Source: Roseivirga sp. UBA7431
Lineage (GTDB): Bacteria > Bacteroidota > Bacteroidia > Cytophagales > Cyclobacteriaceae
NCBI GenBank assembly: GCA_002477595.1
Contig: DLQN01000009.1
Location: forward strand, 1-57,926
Reading direction: 5' to 3'
DNA length: 57,926 bases
Of the stretch, positions 26,064-34,640 are shown in pieces. Every line of letters begins with the position of its first letter. The stretch's first letter is position 1. The notes under the pieces are model-generated. The model was not told the origin of the DNA, ran no database searches, and saw only the letters and a program-made list of their open reading frames with translations. The translations under genes were made by a program, and so were the position numbers.

Positions 26064-26883
26064 AGATAAGTTTCAATAGCTGTTCCTTTTGGGGCTTATT
26101 GATTTCTGTCAAGTCAGAGATTAACCAACCCGAATTGTAGCCAGTTCTGTTGAAGTTGTTCAAAGTGAAGTACCAGCCTTCTAATGAGAAGAAGTGAAAG
26201 CTAATTCTGTTTACGTTTTTAAACTTTAACAGTCCCTTTTTCACTTCATATAAAAAAAGGGTCAAGTAATCAGGTTGAAAGTCAGCAAGTGTGTAAGATT
26301 CCGGGCTACCCTCTTTAACTAGGGCTTTCCGTAAGTTCATGAAATCCAATTCATGACTCATTGGGTGTAAAAATTCTTTCGTTTCTCCCCTTTGCTTATT
26401 AAACATCTGCTTGTACTTTTCAAAAGAGACACCAGAAATAACCCATTCGTAACCGAGCCCTTCTTGCTGCATTTGCATGTATAATGCCATGGGCTCTTCT
26501 CTACCTTCGTATTCAAAAGTGGTATTTACGACAGCAAACCACTCGTCTGATCTTAGACCCAAGTATTCAGGGTCGTCTGAATTAGTAGTAAAGTCAATGA
26601 ATTTATCCTTGAGGTCTTTTGAAATTTGAGCATACTCTTCATCGAAGAGCATGCTCAAATATCTCTTTCTCAATCGAGGGTTTCTATACTGCCTATCACC
26701 AGGCTCAAGCTCATCCCCTCGGTTATTCTCTTCGCCATTAAAGCGCTTAAAGAATTGATTCAGTTGTTTAGTACTTGCCAAGAGTTGTTGCTCAATTTCA
26801 TAATTGTCATCAACAATTTGAGCGTTGCCAAAAGTGACAACGCTAGAAAGCACTAATAATAGTAAACTAAATCTCTTTATCAT
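26050..26883 (-). CDS. Exported protein of unknown function in the LRR operon
   Basis: 277 residues with a signal peptide ending near GNAQ. The mature part has a charged helical start (EQQLLASTKQLNQFFKRF), an LRKRYLSMLFDEEY segment and a beta-rich second half with many aromatic residues (SFHFFSLEGWYFTLNNFN). I recognise no family. It overlaps both neighbours (4 bases upstream, 14 downstream), so the three proteins are translationally coupled and probably work together in the envelope. Confidence 0.7.
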   Translation of the reverse strand: MIKRFSLLLLVLSSVVTFGNAQIVDDNYEIEQQLLASTKQLNQFFKRFNGEENNRGDELEPGDRQYRNPRLRKRYLSMLFDEEYAQISKDLKDKFIDFTTNSDDPEYLGLRSDEWFAVVNTTFEYEGREEPMALYMQMQQEGLGYEWVISGVSFEKYKQMFNKQRGETKEFLHPMSHELDFMNLRKALVKEGSPESYTLADFQPDYLTLFLYEVKKGLLKFKNVNRISFHFFSLEGWYFTLNNFNRTGYNSGWLISDLTEINKPQKEQLLKLIYDKK

Positions 26884-27461
26884 GTAGAGGTTTCTGACAC
26901 TCTAATGTCTCCCAAAATCACGTCCCAAAACTCTACTGTTCTACCAGCAATTTGAGTGGACTTCTTTTCAACATAGATGGTAATGTCCTTTTTGGTAGTG
27001 TCCTTATACTTCAATAAGTCTCCACTTTTACCTTCGAACTTTTGGTAAACGGTCACTACACCAACATATTTTCCATCAGGCTGTCTTTCTAAATCAGAAA
27101 TGTATTGCACATCATACCATTCAATGGTCACCTTATCATAATTAAGTGCCATTAATCGCTTGAAGTACTCTCTCACCTTGTAATACTCAACCTCTTCTGA
27201 AGCTAAAGACGAAACGCCCATCTCACTGCCTGCAGCAAAAAGTTCTTCCGCACGGCCCATAACTCGGGTGGCTTCAGAAAACTGAGTATCCTTGTTACCG
27301 ATAATACTGATGTATTTACCTAAATCTTTTACCTTCTCTAAGGCAAGAGAGTCAATTGCTTTTTCTCTATTAGGATCTACAGCTGTTTGTGCCGATAGAT
27401 TAATTCCCAAAAAGCAGATGATGCCAAGTGTAATTGATAGTCTTGTTATATAATTTTTCAT
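26880..27461 (-). CDS. Exported protein of unknown function, domain shared with the LRR protein
   Basis: 193 residues with a signal peptide ending at LSAQ. A helical first half (GKYISIIGNKDTQFSEA, ELFAAGSEMGVSSL) is followed by a beta-rich half (KVTIEWYDVQYISDLERQ, YVGVVTVYQKFEG). By eye the same order of elements occurs in residues 35-180 of the LRR protein two genes on, so the operon carries two versions of one domain. Function unknown. It overlaps the next gene by 4 bases. Confidence 0.7.
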   Translation of the reverse strand: MKNYITRLSITLGIICFLGINLSAQTAVDPNREKAIDSLALEKVKDLGKYISIIGNKDTQFSEATRVMGRAEELFAAGSEMGVSSLASEEVEYYKVREYFKRLMALNYDKVTIEWYDVQYISDLERQPDGKYVGVVTVYQKFEGKSGDLLKYKDTTKKDITIYVEKKSTQIAGRTVEFWDVILGDIRVSETST

Positions 27462-27483
27462 GATGTCTTCAATAAACGTGTAA

Positions 27484-27975
27484 CTACTTTTTAATGAGAA
27501 CGAGTTCTTTCACTTTTCCCTGAGCATCTAATACCAGCTCCTTCACCTTATGAGGATTTTTACCTTGATCTTTCAAATAGTTCAAGTATTTAGCGATGGT
27601 AGTCGGCTCATCAAAATCCTCTTGGCCATTGGCCATATAGAAAATGATTAATACGGGGGCATCCGAACCTCCAAACATGCGAAGCGCTTCTTGAATGCTA
27701 CGATTAGCCGCGCTTGTAGAAGATGCATTCGCAATCCCTGAAAAATAAGAATTCAAACTACCAGTAATCCTTTCTTCCGCACTCGGTTCTTTAGTTTTAA
27801 CTACTGGCGCTGGTTCTGGCTCCGGTTCTGGTTCAACAACAACTACCGGCTCTGGTTCAGGCGTTAGATCTGCAACTGCTTTTTGACTTTTACAAGAAGC
27901 TGTCATCAGAATAATGCCTCCAACAAAGGCCAGCCCTTTGAGGGAATTAAATAGAAAGGTGTCTTTAATTTTCAT
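27484..27975 (-). CDS. Small lipoprotein with a Pro-Glu linker, first gene of the LRR operon
   Basis: 163 residues. A hydrophobic N-terminus with lipobox LMTASC (Cys28) indicates lipid anchoring. Next comes a linker of repeated Pro-Glu/Val (about 38-65), a rigid spacer like those of envelope proteins that cross a layer, then a small globular domain (about 70-163). Family not recognised. It leads a four-gene operon, 22 bases before the next gene. Confidence 0.7.
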   Translation of the reverse strand: MKIKDTFLFNSLKGLAFVGGIILMTASCKSQKAVADLTPEPEPVVVVEPEPEPEPAPVVKTKEPSAEERITGSLNSYFSGIANASSTSAANRSIQEALRMFGGSDAPVLIIFYMANGQEDFDEPTTIAKYLNYLKDQGKNPHKVKELVLDAQGKVKELVLIKK

Positions 27976-28307
27976 CTTTTATAAGTTTTTAATAAGTAAC
28001 GCTATGCAACTTATGGTCCAATTAATTAATATGTGATATACATAGAATACTCCACGTGAGACCGTAGAATTTTATCCCGATATGTGGAAATACCACACAG
28101 GAAGTAGATAGGTTTGTTAGCTTTTACACCAACATTTAAAACTACGATTTAAATCTGAAAGTGCTAGTATGGTTTGTGTGAATGGCACCCTAAAAACACA
28201 ATATTTTATACATTTGGTCGAAAGCACACTAAATCTGAAGACGCTACAAACAAAAAAGCCTAAACCTGACTGATCTAGGCTTTGAGTTCAATACTTTATC
28301 AACGCGC
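27976..28307. other. 332-bp intergenic region upstream of the LRR operon
   Basis: The right end holds the terminator of the downstream lipoprotein gene (28252-28283). The rest is AT-rich, with a small inverted repeat TGTGG-AAATA-CCACA at 28083-28097 that could be a regulator site. No clear -7 box and no coding sequence were seen. Confidence 0.5.
28252..28283 (-). terminator. Intrinsic terminator after the 260-residue lipoprotein gene
   Basis: AAGCCTA (28256-28262) pairs with TAGGCTT (28276-28282) around a 13-base loop, with a T run on the minus strand. Confidence 0.75.
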
Positions 28308-29090
28308 TTAGGATGCTGGATTGGTAATATCTTGCGCACCTTCAGGCATTATAAATTTATCCATTGACGGATACGCCTGAGAAACCTCAATATTTTCAAA
28401 CAGATTTGCTCCTCCTCTAGGATTCCCAGCTTCACCATCTGTATACGAGTACCATTGTAAGGAAGACGGCAAGATGACACCTCCAATTTCTTTCCAACCT
28501 CCATACTTGATAAGGCTATAACTATCTTTAGCAGCACCACCGAAGGTTGCGGTGTACATCAACCATTCCATTCGATCGGTTTGCTGATTGGAAAGTATGA
28601 TATAACTATCATTTGGGGCATCTCCTATTCCAGCATTATAAGTGACTTTAACGGCATTATATGTCTCTCCTTTAATCTCAATTGGATCCATTGCTCCATA
28701 ATTCACCCCTGGATCGCCAACCACAAAAGGAAAGGCATAGAAATAGAACATAAGGTTATATCGCATTCGTTGTCTATCGGCATTCTCGCTTGGAGGATAA
28801 ACCCAAACATTATCTCCATCAAAACCCACCGTTTGGGTTTCTGATTCAATTCGCGTGTATCGGTTTTGAAGTTCAACAGTGGTTTTACTCCCACCATTTT
28901 CATACGTCAGCATCTTCAATTTTGACCAATTGTCAAAACCTCCATGCGCATCAAAAACCTTGGCAATAGAGGCGGAATGGTGAGAAGTATTAGTTTGAGG
29001 AGTTTCTTGTACTTCTGAAGTAGATTCTGTTTTCGTCCCTCCACAAGCCATCACAAGAATAGAAAGGCTGAGCAATAGTATTTTCTTCAT
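28308..29090 (-). CDS. Lipoprotein of unknown function (LolA-like fold possible)
   Basis: 260 residues. Lipobox LVMACG (Cys16), then a Ser/Thr-rich spacer and KVFDAHGGFDNWSKLKML, a start common to Bacteroidetes lipoproteins with a LolA/LppX-like beta fold (DUF6503-type). The mature part is rich in strands and Tyr/Trp. No catalytic motif. Monocistronic, with its own terminator. Confidence 0.65.
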   Translation of the reverse strand: MKKILLLSLSILVMACGGTKTESTSEVQETPQTNTSHHSASIAKVFDAHGGFDNWSKLKMLTYENGGSKTTVELQNRYTRIESETQTVGFDGDNVWVYPPSENADRQRMRYNLMFYFYAFPFVVGDPGVNYGAMDPIEIKGETYNAVKVTYNAGIGDAPNDSYIILSNQQTDRMEWLMYTATFGGAAKDSYSLIKYGGWKEIGGVILPSSLQWYSYTDGEAGNPRGGANLFENIEVSQAYPSMDKFIMPEGAQDITNPAS

Positions 29091-29265
29091 AATTCATAAT
29101 TTAAGTACAAAGATTGACAAGAGTCGTTTTATCTTTTGTCAGGAACATTACTTATTGACAAACCTAATACAATCCTAAGCCTAAAGTGAGGCGTTGAAAG
29201 AATTCCATCAGGACTGATTGAGTAAACTTTTTTATCAGTCATGATCTACTACCCACAGGAGCAAT

Positions 29266-29273
29266 TATCTTTG
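29266..29273 (+). promoter_or_regulatory. Bacteroidetes -7 box for metZ
   Basis: TATCTTTG matches TAnnTTTG, 17 bases before the ATG at 29291. The leader would be very short, which argues against a riboswitch in the transcript. Confidence 0.4.
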
Positions 29274-29290
29274 ATACATAATTGATTTCC

Positions 29291-30469
29291 ATGGATAAAC
29301 CTCAAAAGTTTGAAACTCAGGCCATCCGACAGCAAATCGGAACAACCCATGCGCAGGAGCACTCAACACCTCTTTACTTAACCTCTAGTTTTACCTACGA
29401 GAATGCCGAAGAGATGAGAGCCGCTTTTGCAGGTGAAATAGATAAAAACATCTACAGCCGTTTCAGTAACCCCAATACTCAGGAGTTTGTCGATAAAATA
29501 TGTGCAATGGAACAGGCTGAAGCTGGTTATGCCTTTGCATCAGGCATGGCGGCCGTATTTTCAACCTTTGCAGCACTACTTTCCGCAGGAGATGACATCA
29601 TCTCTTGTCGTTCTATCTTCGGTTCAACTCATACCGTTTTTAACAAGATCCTTCCCAAGTGGAATATCTCTACAAGCTATGTGGACCTAAAAGACACAGG
29701 TTTATGGCAGAACGCAGTTAAGCCTTCATCAAAAATGCTTTATGTCGAAACACCGACCAACCCTAGTGTTGACTTGGTCGACCTAGAATGGCTAGGTGCA
29801 TTTGCGAAAAAGAACAACTTAATCTTAGTCGTAGATAATTGCTTTGCGACACCATACCTACAACAACCTATCAAATATGGAGCAGACTTAGTCATCCATT
29901 CTGCCACAAAGTTTATAGATGGACAAGGCAGAGTTCTTGGTGGTGTGACCGTGGGTAGAAAAGACTTGGTAGACGAAATTTATGCTTTCAGCAGAAGTAC
30001 TGGCCCTGCCATGTCTCCCTTTAATGCATGGGTACTTTCAAAGAGCTTAGAGACATTGGCAGTGAGAATGGACAGACATTGTGAGAATGCCTTGAAGCTC
30101 GCACAATTTTTAGAAGCCAACGATCAAATTGATTGGGTTAAATATCCATTCTTGCCCTCACACCCACAGTATGAGATTGCCAAAGCACAAATGTCAGCCG
30201 GAGGTGGAGTAGTCTCTTTCGGTATAAAAGGTGGCTTAGAAAGAGGCAAGCGTTTCTTAAATGAAATTAAAATGTGTTCGCTAACCGCTAACCTTGGAGA
30301 TAGCAGAACTATTGTTACCCACCCATCTTCTACCACTCATGCGAAGCTTAGCGAGGACGAAAGAATAAAAGTTGACATAACGCCAGAACTTATTCGTATC
30401 TCGGTAGGTTTAGAGCATATTGATGACATCATTGCTGATGTTAGTCAAGCACTTGATCACAGTAATTAA
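29291..30469 (+). CDS. metZ: O-succinylhomoserine sulfhydrylase
   Basis: 392 residues from the ATG at 29291; a TTG nine bases upstream in frame is less likely. Cys/Met-metabolism PLP enzyme: the PLP lysine is in VIHSATKFIDGQGRVLGG, and YSRFSNPN, ASGMAAVFSTF and VVDNCFATPYLQ are standard. The GQGRVLGG ending of the lysine motif favours MetZ over cystathionine synthase. It makes homocysteine directly from O-succinylhomoserine and sulfide. It lies 18 bases before cinA. Confidence 0.9.
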   Translation: MDKPQKFETQAIRQQIGTTHAQEHSTPLYLTSSFTYENAEEMRAAFAGEIDKNIYSRFSNPNTQEFVDKICAMEQAEAGYAFASGMAAVFSTFAALLSAGDDIISCRSIFGSTHTVFNKILPKWNISTSYVDLKDTGLWQNAVKPSSKMLYVETPTNPSVDLVDLEWLGAFAKKNNLILVVDNCFATPYLQQPIKYGADLVIHSATKFIDGQGRVLGGVTVGRKDLVDEIYAFSRSTGPAMSPFNAWVLSKSLETLAVRMDRHCENALKLAQFLEANDQIDWVKYPFLPSHPQYEIAKAQMSAGGGVVSFGIKGGLERGKRFLNEIKMCSLTANLGDSRTIVTHPSSTTHAKLSEDERIKVDITPELIRISVGLEHIDDIIADVSQALDHSN

Positions 30470-30487
30470 GGTTTTACCCATCATTAA

Positions 30488-31735
30488 ATGAAGACAGTTC
30501 TAGCAGAAATTCTCACCATTGGAGATGAGATTCTATACGGTCAGATTACTGATACCAACTCACAATGGATGAGTGCAGAACTCGATGAGCTTGGCATACG
30601 AGTAATTCGCAAGACCACTGTCGGTGATACTGAAAAAGACATTCTTGAGGCTTTTTCGGAAGCAGAAAAAAGAGCAGATATCGTGTTGATCACAGGTGGT
30701 CTTGGCCCAACAAATGATGACTTAACCATGCCGATGCTGGCGAAATACTTCGACAGTAAGATTGTGATGAATCAAGATGTGCTCAACCACGTACAGTATT
30801 TCTTTGAGCGCAGAGGTCGGGTATTCACGGAACTTAATCGCAACCAAGCACTTGTTCCGGAAATAGCTGAAGTGTTGCATAATGAATTAGGCACGGCACC
30901 TGGAACATGGTACGAGCGCAACGGAAAAATATTCGTTTCAATGCCAGGCGTTCCACATGAGATGAAAAACCTCATGAAATCTTTGGTCATACCAAAGCTC
31001 AGCGCATTCTTCCAAACGCCTGTCATCTATCATAAACTGATTAAAACAGTAGGCATAGGTGAATCTTACTTAGCCGACAAAATCAAACCTTGGGAAGACA
31101 GTTTACCAAAGCATATCTCTTTGGCTTACTTACCTAGTGTAGGCCATGTAAAACTTAGACTTACCGCAGTTGGTGATGACAAAGAAATCTTAAAGCAGGA
31201 AGTTCAGTCACTCATTGATGACCTCATGCCAATGGCAGCCAAATATATTTATGGCTATGATGGTATGACATTAGAAAAAGCCGTTGGTGAAATGTTGCTT
31301 GCGAAAGGAAAGACAATTGCCCTAGCCGAAAGCTGTTCTGGCGGATATGTTCAGCATAAGATTACTTCTGTTGCCGGATCATCCGCCTATTTTCAAGGTG
31401 GCGTGGTGCCTTATCACAATGACCACAAGATCAATGTGTTGGGCGTAAACCCAGACACGCTTGTTCAATTTGGTGCTGTGAGTGAGGAATGTGTAAAAGA
31501 AATGGCAGAAGGTGTTCGTAAGCTATTTAAGTCGGATATTGGTGCTGCGAGCAGCGGCATTGCAGGACCTGATGGAGGTACTGAAGACAAACCAGTGGGA
31601 ACAGTTTGGATTGCCTATGCAGATGGTGAACAAACCGTAGCAAAAAAGCTGCAATTGACCCAAAATAGAGCATTAAATATTGACTTAACAGGTATATCAG
31701 TATTAAATTTGGTTAGGAAAAGTTTGAAGCAGTAA
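30488..31735 (+). CDS. cinA: CinA-like protein (nicotinamide-nucleotide amidase / MoCF domain)
   Basis: 415 residues with both domains: an N-terminal molybdopterin-binding-like domain (ITGGLGPTNDDLT) and a C-terminal CinA amidase (AESCSGGYV, SSGIAGPDGGT). The full-length family acts on NMN and on ADP-ribose-type pyrophosphates in NAD recycling. It follows metZ by 18 bases and is followed by an independent promoter. Confidence 0.93.
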   Translation: MKTVLAEILTIGDEILYGQITDTNSQWMSAELDELGIRVIRKTTVGDTEKDILEAFSEAEKRADIVLITGGLGPTNDDLTMPMLAKYFDSKIVMNQDVLNHVQYFFERRGRVFTELNRNQALVPEIAEVLHNELGTAPGTWYERNGKIFVSMPGVPHEMKNLMKSLVIPKLSAFFQTPVIYHKLIKTVGIGESYLADKIKPWEDSLPKHISLAYLPSVGHVKLRLTAVGDDKEILKQEVQSLIDDLMPMAAKYIYGYDGMTLEKAVGEMLLAKGKTIALAESCSGGYVQHKITSVAGSSAYFQGGVVPYHNDHKINVLGVNPDTLVQFGAVSEECVKEMAEGVRKLFKSDIGAASSGIAGPDGGTEDKPVGTVWIAYADGEQTVAKKLQLTQNRALNIDLTGISVLNLVRKSLKQ

Positions 31736-31739
31736 AACA

Positions 31740-31770
31740 TTGATAATATTTGGTAAAAGGTTTACTTTTG
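31740..31770 (+). promoter_or_regulatory. Bacteroidetes -33/-7 promoter for the E2 acyltransferase gene
   Basis: TTG at 31740-31742, a 20-base spacer and TACTTTTG at 31763-31770 match the TTG/TAnnTTTG promoter with good spacing, 38 bases before the ATG at 31809. Confidence 0.55.
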
Positions 31771-31808
31771 TTGTTCAATGCAATCGTTTTAATCGTTAGT
31801 ATTCAGTT

Positions 31809-33128
31809 ATGGCTATAGTAGAAATGGTAATGCCAAAGATGGGAGAAAGTATCATGGAGGGTACTGTTCTAACTTGGCTTAAACAAGAAGGTGATACTAT
31901 TGAGGCAGATGAGTCTGTACTTGAGGTGGCTACCGATAAGGTAGATACTGAGGTGCCTGCAACGCATGGCGGAATCTTAAAGGAGATTTTGGTGCAAGAA
32001 GGTGATGTTGTTCCTGTTGGTGCACCAATTGCCAGAATTGAAACTGATGCTACCGTTGAAACATCCGCTCCAGCAGCTTCAACACCTCCGGCTGAAAAAG
32101 CCGAAGCAGCTCCTGCTGCAGTCAATGGTCAAGCCACTGAAACTGTACCGCAAACTGCCACAGCAGTTTTAGACGCCCCTTCTTCAGGTCGCTTCTACTC
32201 TCCCCTTGTAATGAATATTGCGCGTCAAGAGAGTATTCCAATGACTGAGCTAGAGCGCGTTCCCGGTACAGGCCGTGAAAGTCGTGTAACGAAAAAAGAC
32301 ATTTTGGCCTATTTGAAAAATAGACCAGCAGGCGGTGTTCAAGCAGCGCCCGCAGCGCCTGTTTCTGCACCGGCTCCTTCAGCTAGCGCACCTAAACCAA
32401 TGCCAGTATCCATCTCAGGTGGTGATGAGATCATTGAGATGGATCGCATGCGTAAAATGATTGCTGAACGCATGTTAGATTCGAAAAGAATCTCTCCACA
32501 TGTGACTTCGTTTGTAGAAGCAGATGTGACCAACATCGTTCACTGGAGAAACCGAATCAAGCATACTTTTAAAGAAAGAGAAGGCGAACCGATCACATTC
32601 ACTCCAATTTTCATGGAAGCTGTTGTGAATGCCTTAAAAGATTATCCAATGATGAACATTCAAGTGGATGGTAACAACATTGTAAAAAAGAAATCTATAA
32701 ACGTAGGTATGGCCGTAGCCTTGCCTTCTGGTAACTTAATCGTTCCCGTAATACACAACACAGACCAATACAACTTAGTCGGCTTAACGAAGAAGGTAAA
32801 TGACCTTGCTAGAAGAGCTAGAGAGAATAAATTGACACCAGACGATCTTCAAGGTGGTACTTATACAATCTCAAACGTTGGTTCATTTGGCAATGTAATG
32901 GGCACTCCGATCATCATGCAGCCTCAAGTAGGTATTTTAGCATTAGGAGCGGTGGTCAAGAAACCTGCAGTTATAGAAACACCAACTGGTGATGCTATAG
33001 CAATTAGACACAAGATGTTCTTATCTCACTCTTACGATCATAGAGTGGTAGATGGTTCATTAGGTGGAATGTTCGTAAGAAGGGTAGCTGACTACCTAGA
33101 ACGATTCGATCCAACCATGACAATCTGA
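31809..33128 (+). CDS. 2-oxo acid dehydrogenase E2 (lipoyl acyltransferase)
   Basis: 439 residues. The lipoyl domain (1-78) has Lys44 in EVATDKVDTEVP; Ala/Pro-rich linkers (80-130, 168-205) flank an E3-binding domain (SPLVMNIARQESI, about 133-168); the catalytic domain ends with SHSYDHRVVDG (His411, Asp415). It transfers acyl groups to CoA in a large dehydrogenase complex. The E1 and E3 genes are not here, so I cannot choose between the pyruvate, 2-oxoglutarate and branched-chain complexes; the sequence looks closest to branched-chain-type E2, which would match IcmF at the end of the window. Confidence 0.9.
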   Translation: MAIVEMVMPKMGESIMEGTVLTWLKQEGDTIEADESVLEVATDKVDTEVPATHGGILKEILVQEGDVVPVGAPIARIETDATVETSAPAASTPPAEKAEAAPAAVNGQATETVPQTATAVLDAPSSGRFYSPLVMNIARQESIPMTELERVPGTGRESRVTKKDILAYLKNRPAGGVQAAPAAPVSAPAPSASAPKPMPVSISGGDEIIEMDRMRKMIAERMLDSKRISPHVTSFVEADVTNIVHWRNRIKHTFKEREGEPITFTPIFMEAVVNALKDYPMMNIQVDGNNIVKKKSINVGMAVALPSGNLIVPVIHNTDQYNLVGLTKKVNDLARRARENKLTPDDLQGGTYTISNVGSFGNVMGTPIIMQPQVGILALGAVVKKPAVIETPTGDAIAIRHKMFLSHSYDHRVVDGSLGGMFVRRVADYLERFDPTMTI

Positions 33129-33147
33129 TAAAGCTTAGAAAACAACT

Positions 33148-33186
33148 AAAGCCTCATTTCGAACCTTCGGAGTGAGGCTTTTTTTA
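33148..33186 (+). terminator. Intrinsic terminator after the E2 gene
   Basis: AAAGCCTCA (33148-33156) pairs with TGAGGCTTT (33173-33181), with an inner CGAA/TTCG stem and a trailing T run. Confidence 0.9.
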
Positions 33187-33267
33187 TTTTAGTTCCCTCA
33201 GTTAAATTTTAATGCTTCAATTTCATCCTTTAACCCGAACAGTTTTGGCAACAATAGGTTAGTCTAA

Positions 33268-33549
33268 ATGATGAGTCAATTGACAGAAAGAGATCTAGAC
33301 AGAGTAATAGAAATGGCTTGGGAAGACCGCACTCCTTTCGAAGCGATTGAGCACCAATTTGGGCTTGTAGAGAAGGAAGTCATTCAGCATATGCGAAAGA
33401 CCTTAAAATCTTCAAGCTTCAAGCTTTGGCGTAAACGGGTGAATAGTGGTGTCAGTCAAAAGCATTTGAAGAAAAGAAGTGGAGACATCGATCGATTTAA
33501 GTGCACGATGCAGCGTCAGATTACAGGGAACAAAATCTCGAAAAGATGA
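33268..33549 (+). CDS. TIGR03643 family protein (DUF2805), first gene of the photolyase operon
   Basis: 93 residues (or 92 from the second ATG at 33271). LTERDLDRVIEMAWEDRTPF and FGLVEKEVIQHMRKTLKSS are the signature of TIGR03643, a small helix-turn-helix-like basic family often found next to photolyase and cryptochrome genes. The extended basic tail (about 60-93) suggests nucleic acid binding. It overlaps the next gene at ATGA. Function unknown; a DNA-binding helper or regulator is an inference. Confidence 0.82.
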   Translation: MMSQLTERDLDRVIEMAWEDRTPFEAIEHQFGLVEKEVIQHMRKTLKSSSFKLWRKRVNSGVSQKHLKKRSGDIDRFKCTMQRQITGNKISKR

Positions 33550-34640
33550 CTTTTGAGACTTCCTATGAATCGATTCTTGAGAAGATTGATCAACTAGACC
33601 CTATTGCTTACAGCCAAAATCGGAATTATGTAGATGGATCTGTAAGCTATCTATCCCCATACATTTCTAGAGGAGTAATTTCCACCAAGTTTATCTTTGA
33701 TCGCCTGCAAGCAAAGGGCTTTAAAATGATGGAGATGGGGAAGTTCGCACAAGAATTAGCTTGGCGTGACTACTGGCAACAAGTATGGATTGCGAAAGAA
33801 GACCTCATCAACGAAGACCTAAAAAGAGAACAACCTGATTTTAATAATCATCAGATGCCCTTATCAATCATAAGTAAGAACACCGGCATCGAGGTGATAG
33901 ATGAAAACATAGCGCTACTGTACGAATCAGGCTACATACATAACCACATGCGCATGTACCTGGCCTCCATTGCCTGTAATATTGGTAAGAGTCATTGGAA
34001 GGTTCCTGCACAGTGGATGTACTACCACCTATTGGATGGTGACTGGGCGAGCAATGCCCTGAGCTGGCAATGGGTGACAGGTGCGAATGCAAACAAGAAG
34101 TATTATGCAAATCAAGAGAACATCAATAACTTCTTCTATTCGAATCAAACCAGCACTTTTTTAGATGTTGAATATGAAGCCTTCGAAACACTTCCTATTC
34201 CTGAGGCACTGAAAGCAACTAGTACACCAGAGTTGACCACCACTCTGCCAGACAGCACAAGCCTCAATATTGACCCCGAGTTACCAACGCTCATCTATAA
34301 CTACTATAACCTCGATCCAAACTGGCGGAAAGAGGAGCAAGCGAACAGAATTCTCTTATTCGAACCAAAAATATTTGCGCAATATCCTGTTTCAGAAAAC
34401 TGTATAGAATTTGCCTTGTCTCTTTCAGACAACATCCCCAACATTCAATACTTCAAAGGTTCTTTTGATAGGCTCATTCAAGAAAATGGCATTCAAGAAG
34501 TGGTCTACAAAGAGCACCCTCTGAATAAGCACTACAAAGGTCAAGAAGATCCTAGAGATTGGATGTTTGGAGTTAAGGGATATTCCCCTTCTTTCTTCGC
34601 TTTTTGGAAGAAGTGTAAAAAGGAGATGAAGGGTTGGTAA
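33546..34640 (+). CDS. Photolyase-like flavoprotein with FAD domain first (probable domain permutation)
   Basis: 364 residues from the ATG at 33546, which overlaps the previous stop; an in-frame ATG 45 bases upstream is less likely. The N-terminus goes straight into the photolyase FAD domain ([34 protein letters not shown]), with no antenna domain before it. Asn170, Trp174 and Trp176 in SNALSWQW match the flavin Asn378, Trp382 and Trp384 of E. coli photolyase, and Trp151 falls where Trp359 would. The last 120 residues ([45 protein letters not shown]) look like alternating strands and helices of the normally N-terminal alpha/beta domain. Flavin binding is near certain; DNA repair versus signalling is open. 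Confidence 0.82.
   Translation: MTFETSYESILEKIDQLDPIAYSQNRNYVDGSVSYLSPYISRGVISTKFIFDRLQAKGFKMMEMGKFAQELAWRDYWQQVWIAKEDLINEDLKREQPDFNNHQMPLSIISKNTGIEVIDENIALLYESGYIHNHMRMYLASIACNIGKSHWKVPAQWMYYHLLDGDWASNALSWQWVTGANANKKYYANQENINNFFYSNQTSTFLDVEYEAFETLPIPEALKATSTPELTTTLPDSTSLNIDPELPTLIYNYYNLDPNWRKEEQANRILLFEPKIFAQYPVSENCIEFALSLSDNIPNIQYFKGSFDRLIQENGIQEVVYKEHPLNKHYKGQEDPRDWMFGVKGYSPSFFAFWKKCKKEMKGW

Noticed and set aside
28083..28097. TGTGG-AAATA-CCACA inverted repeat as an operator for the LRR operon.
   Set aside because: Five-base arms are too short to separate from chance, and no second copy was found nearby.
29091..29290. Possible SAM riboswitch ahead of metZ.
   Set aside because: No conserved SAM-I or SAM-II core was recognised, and the -7 box at 29266 leaves too short a leader.
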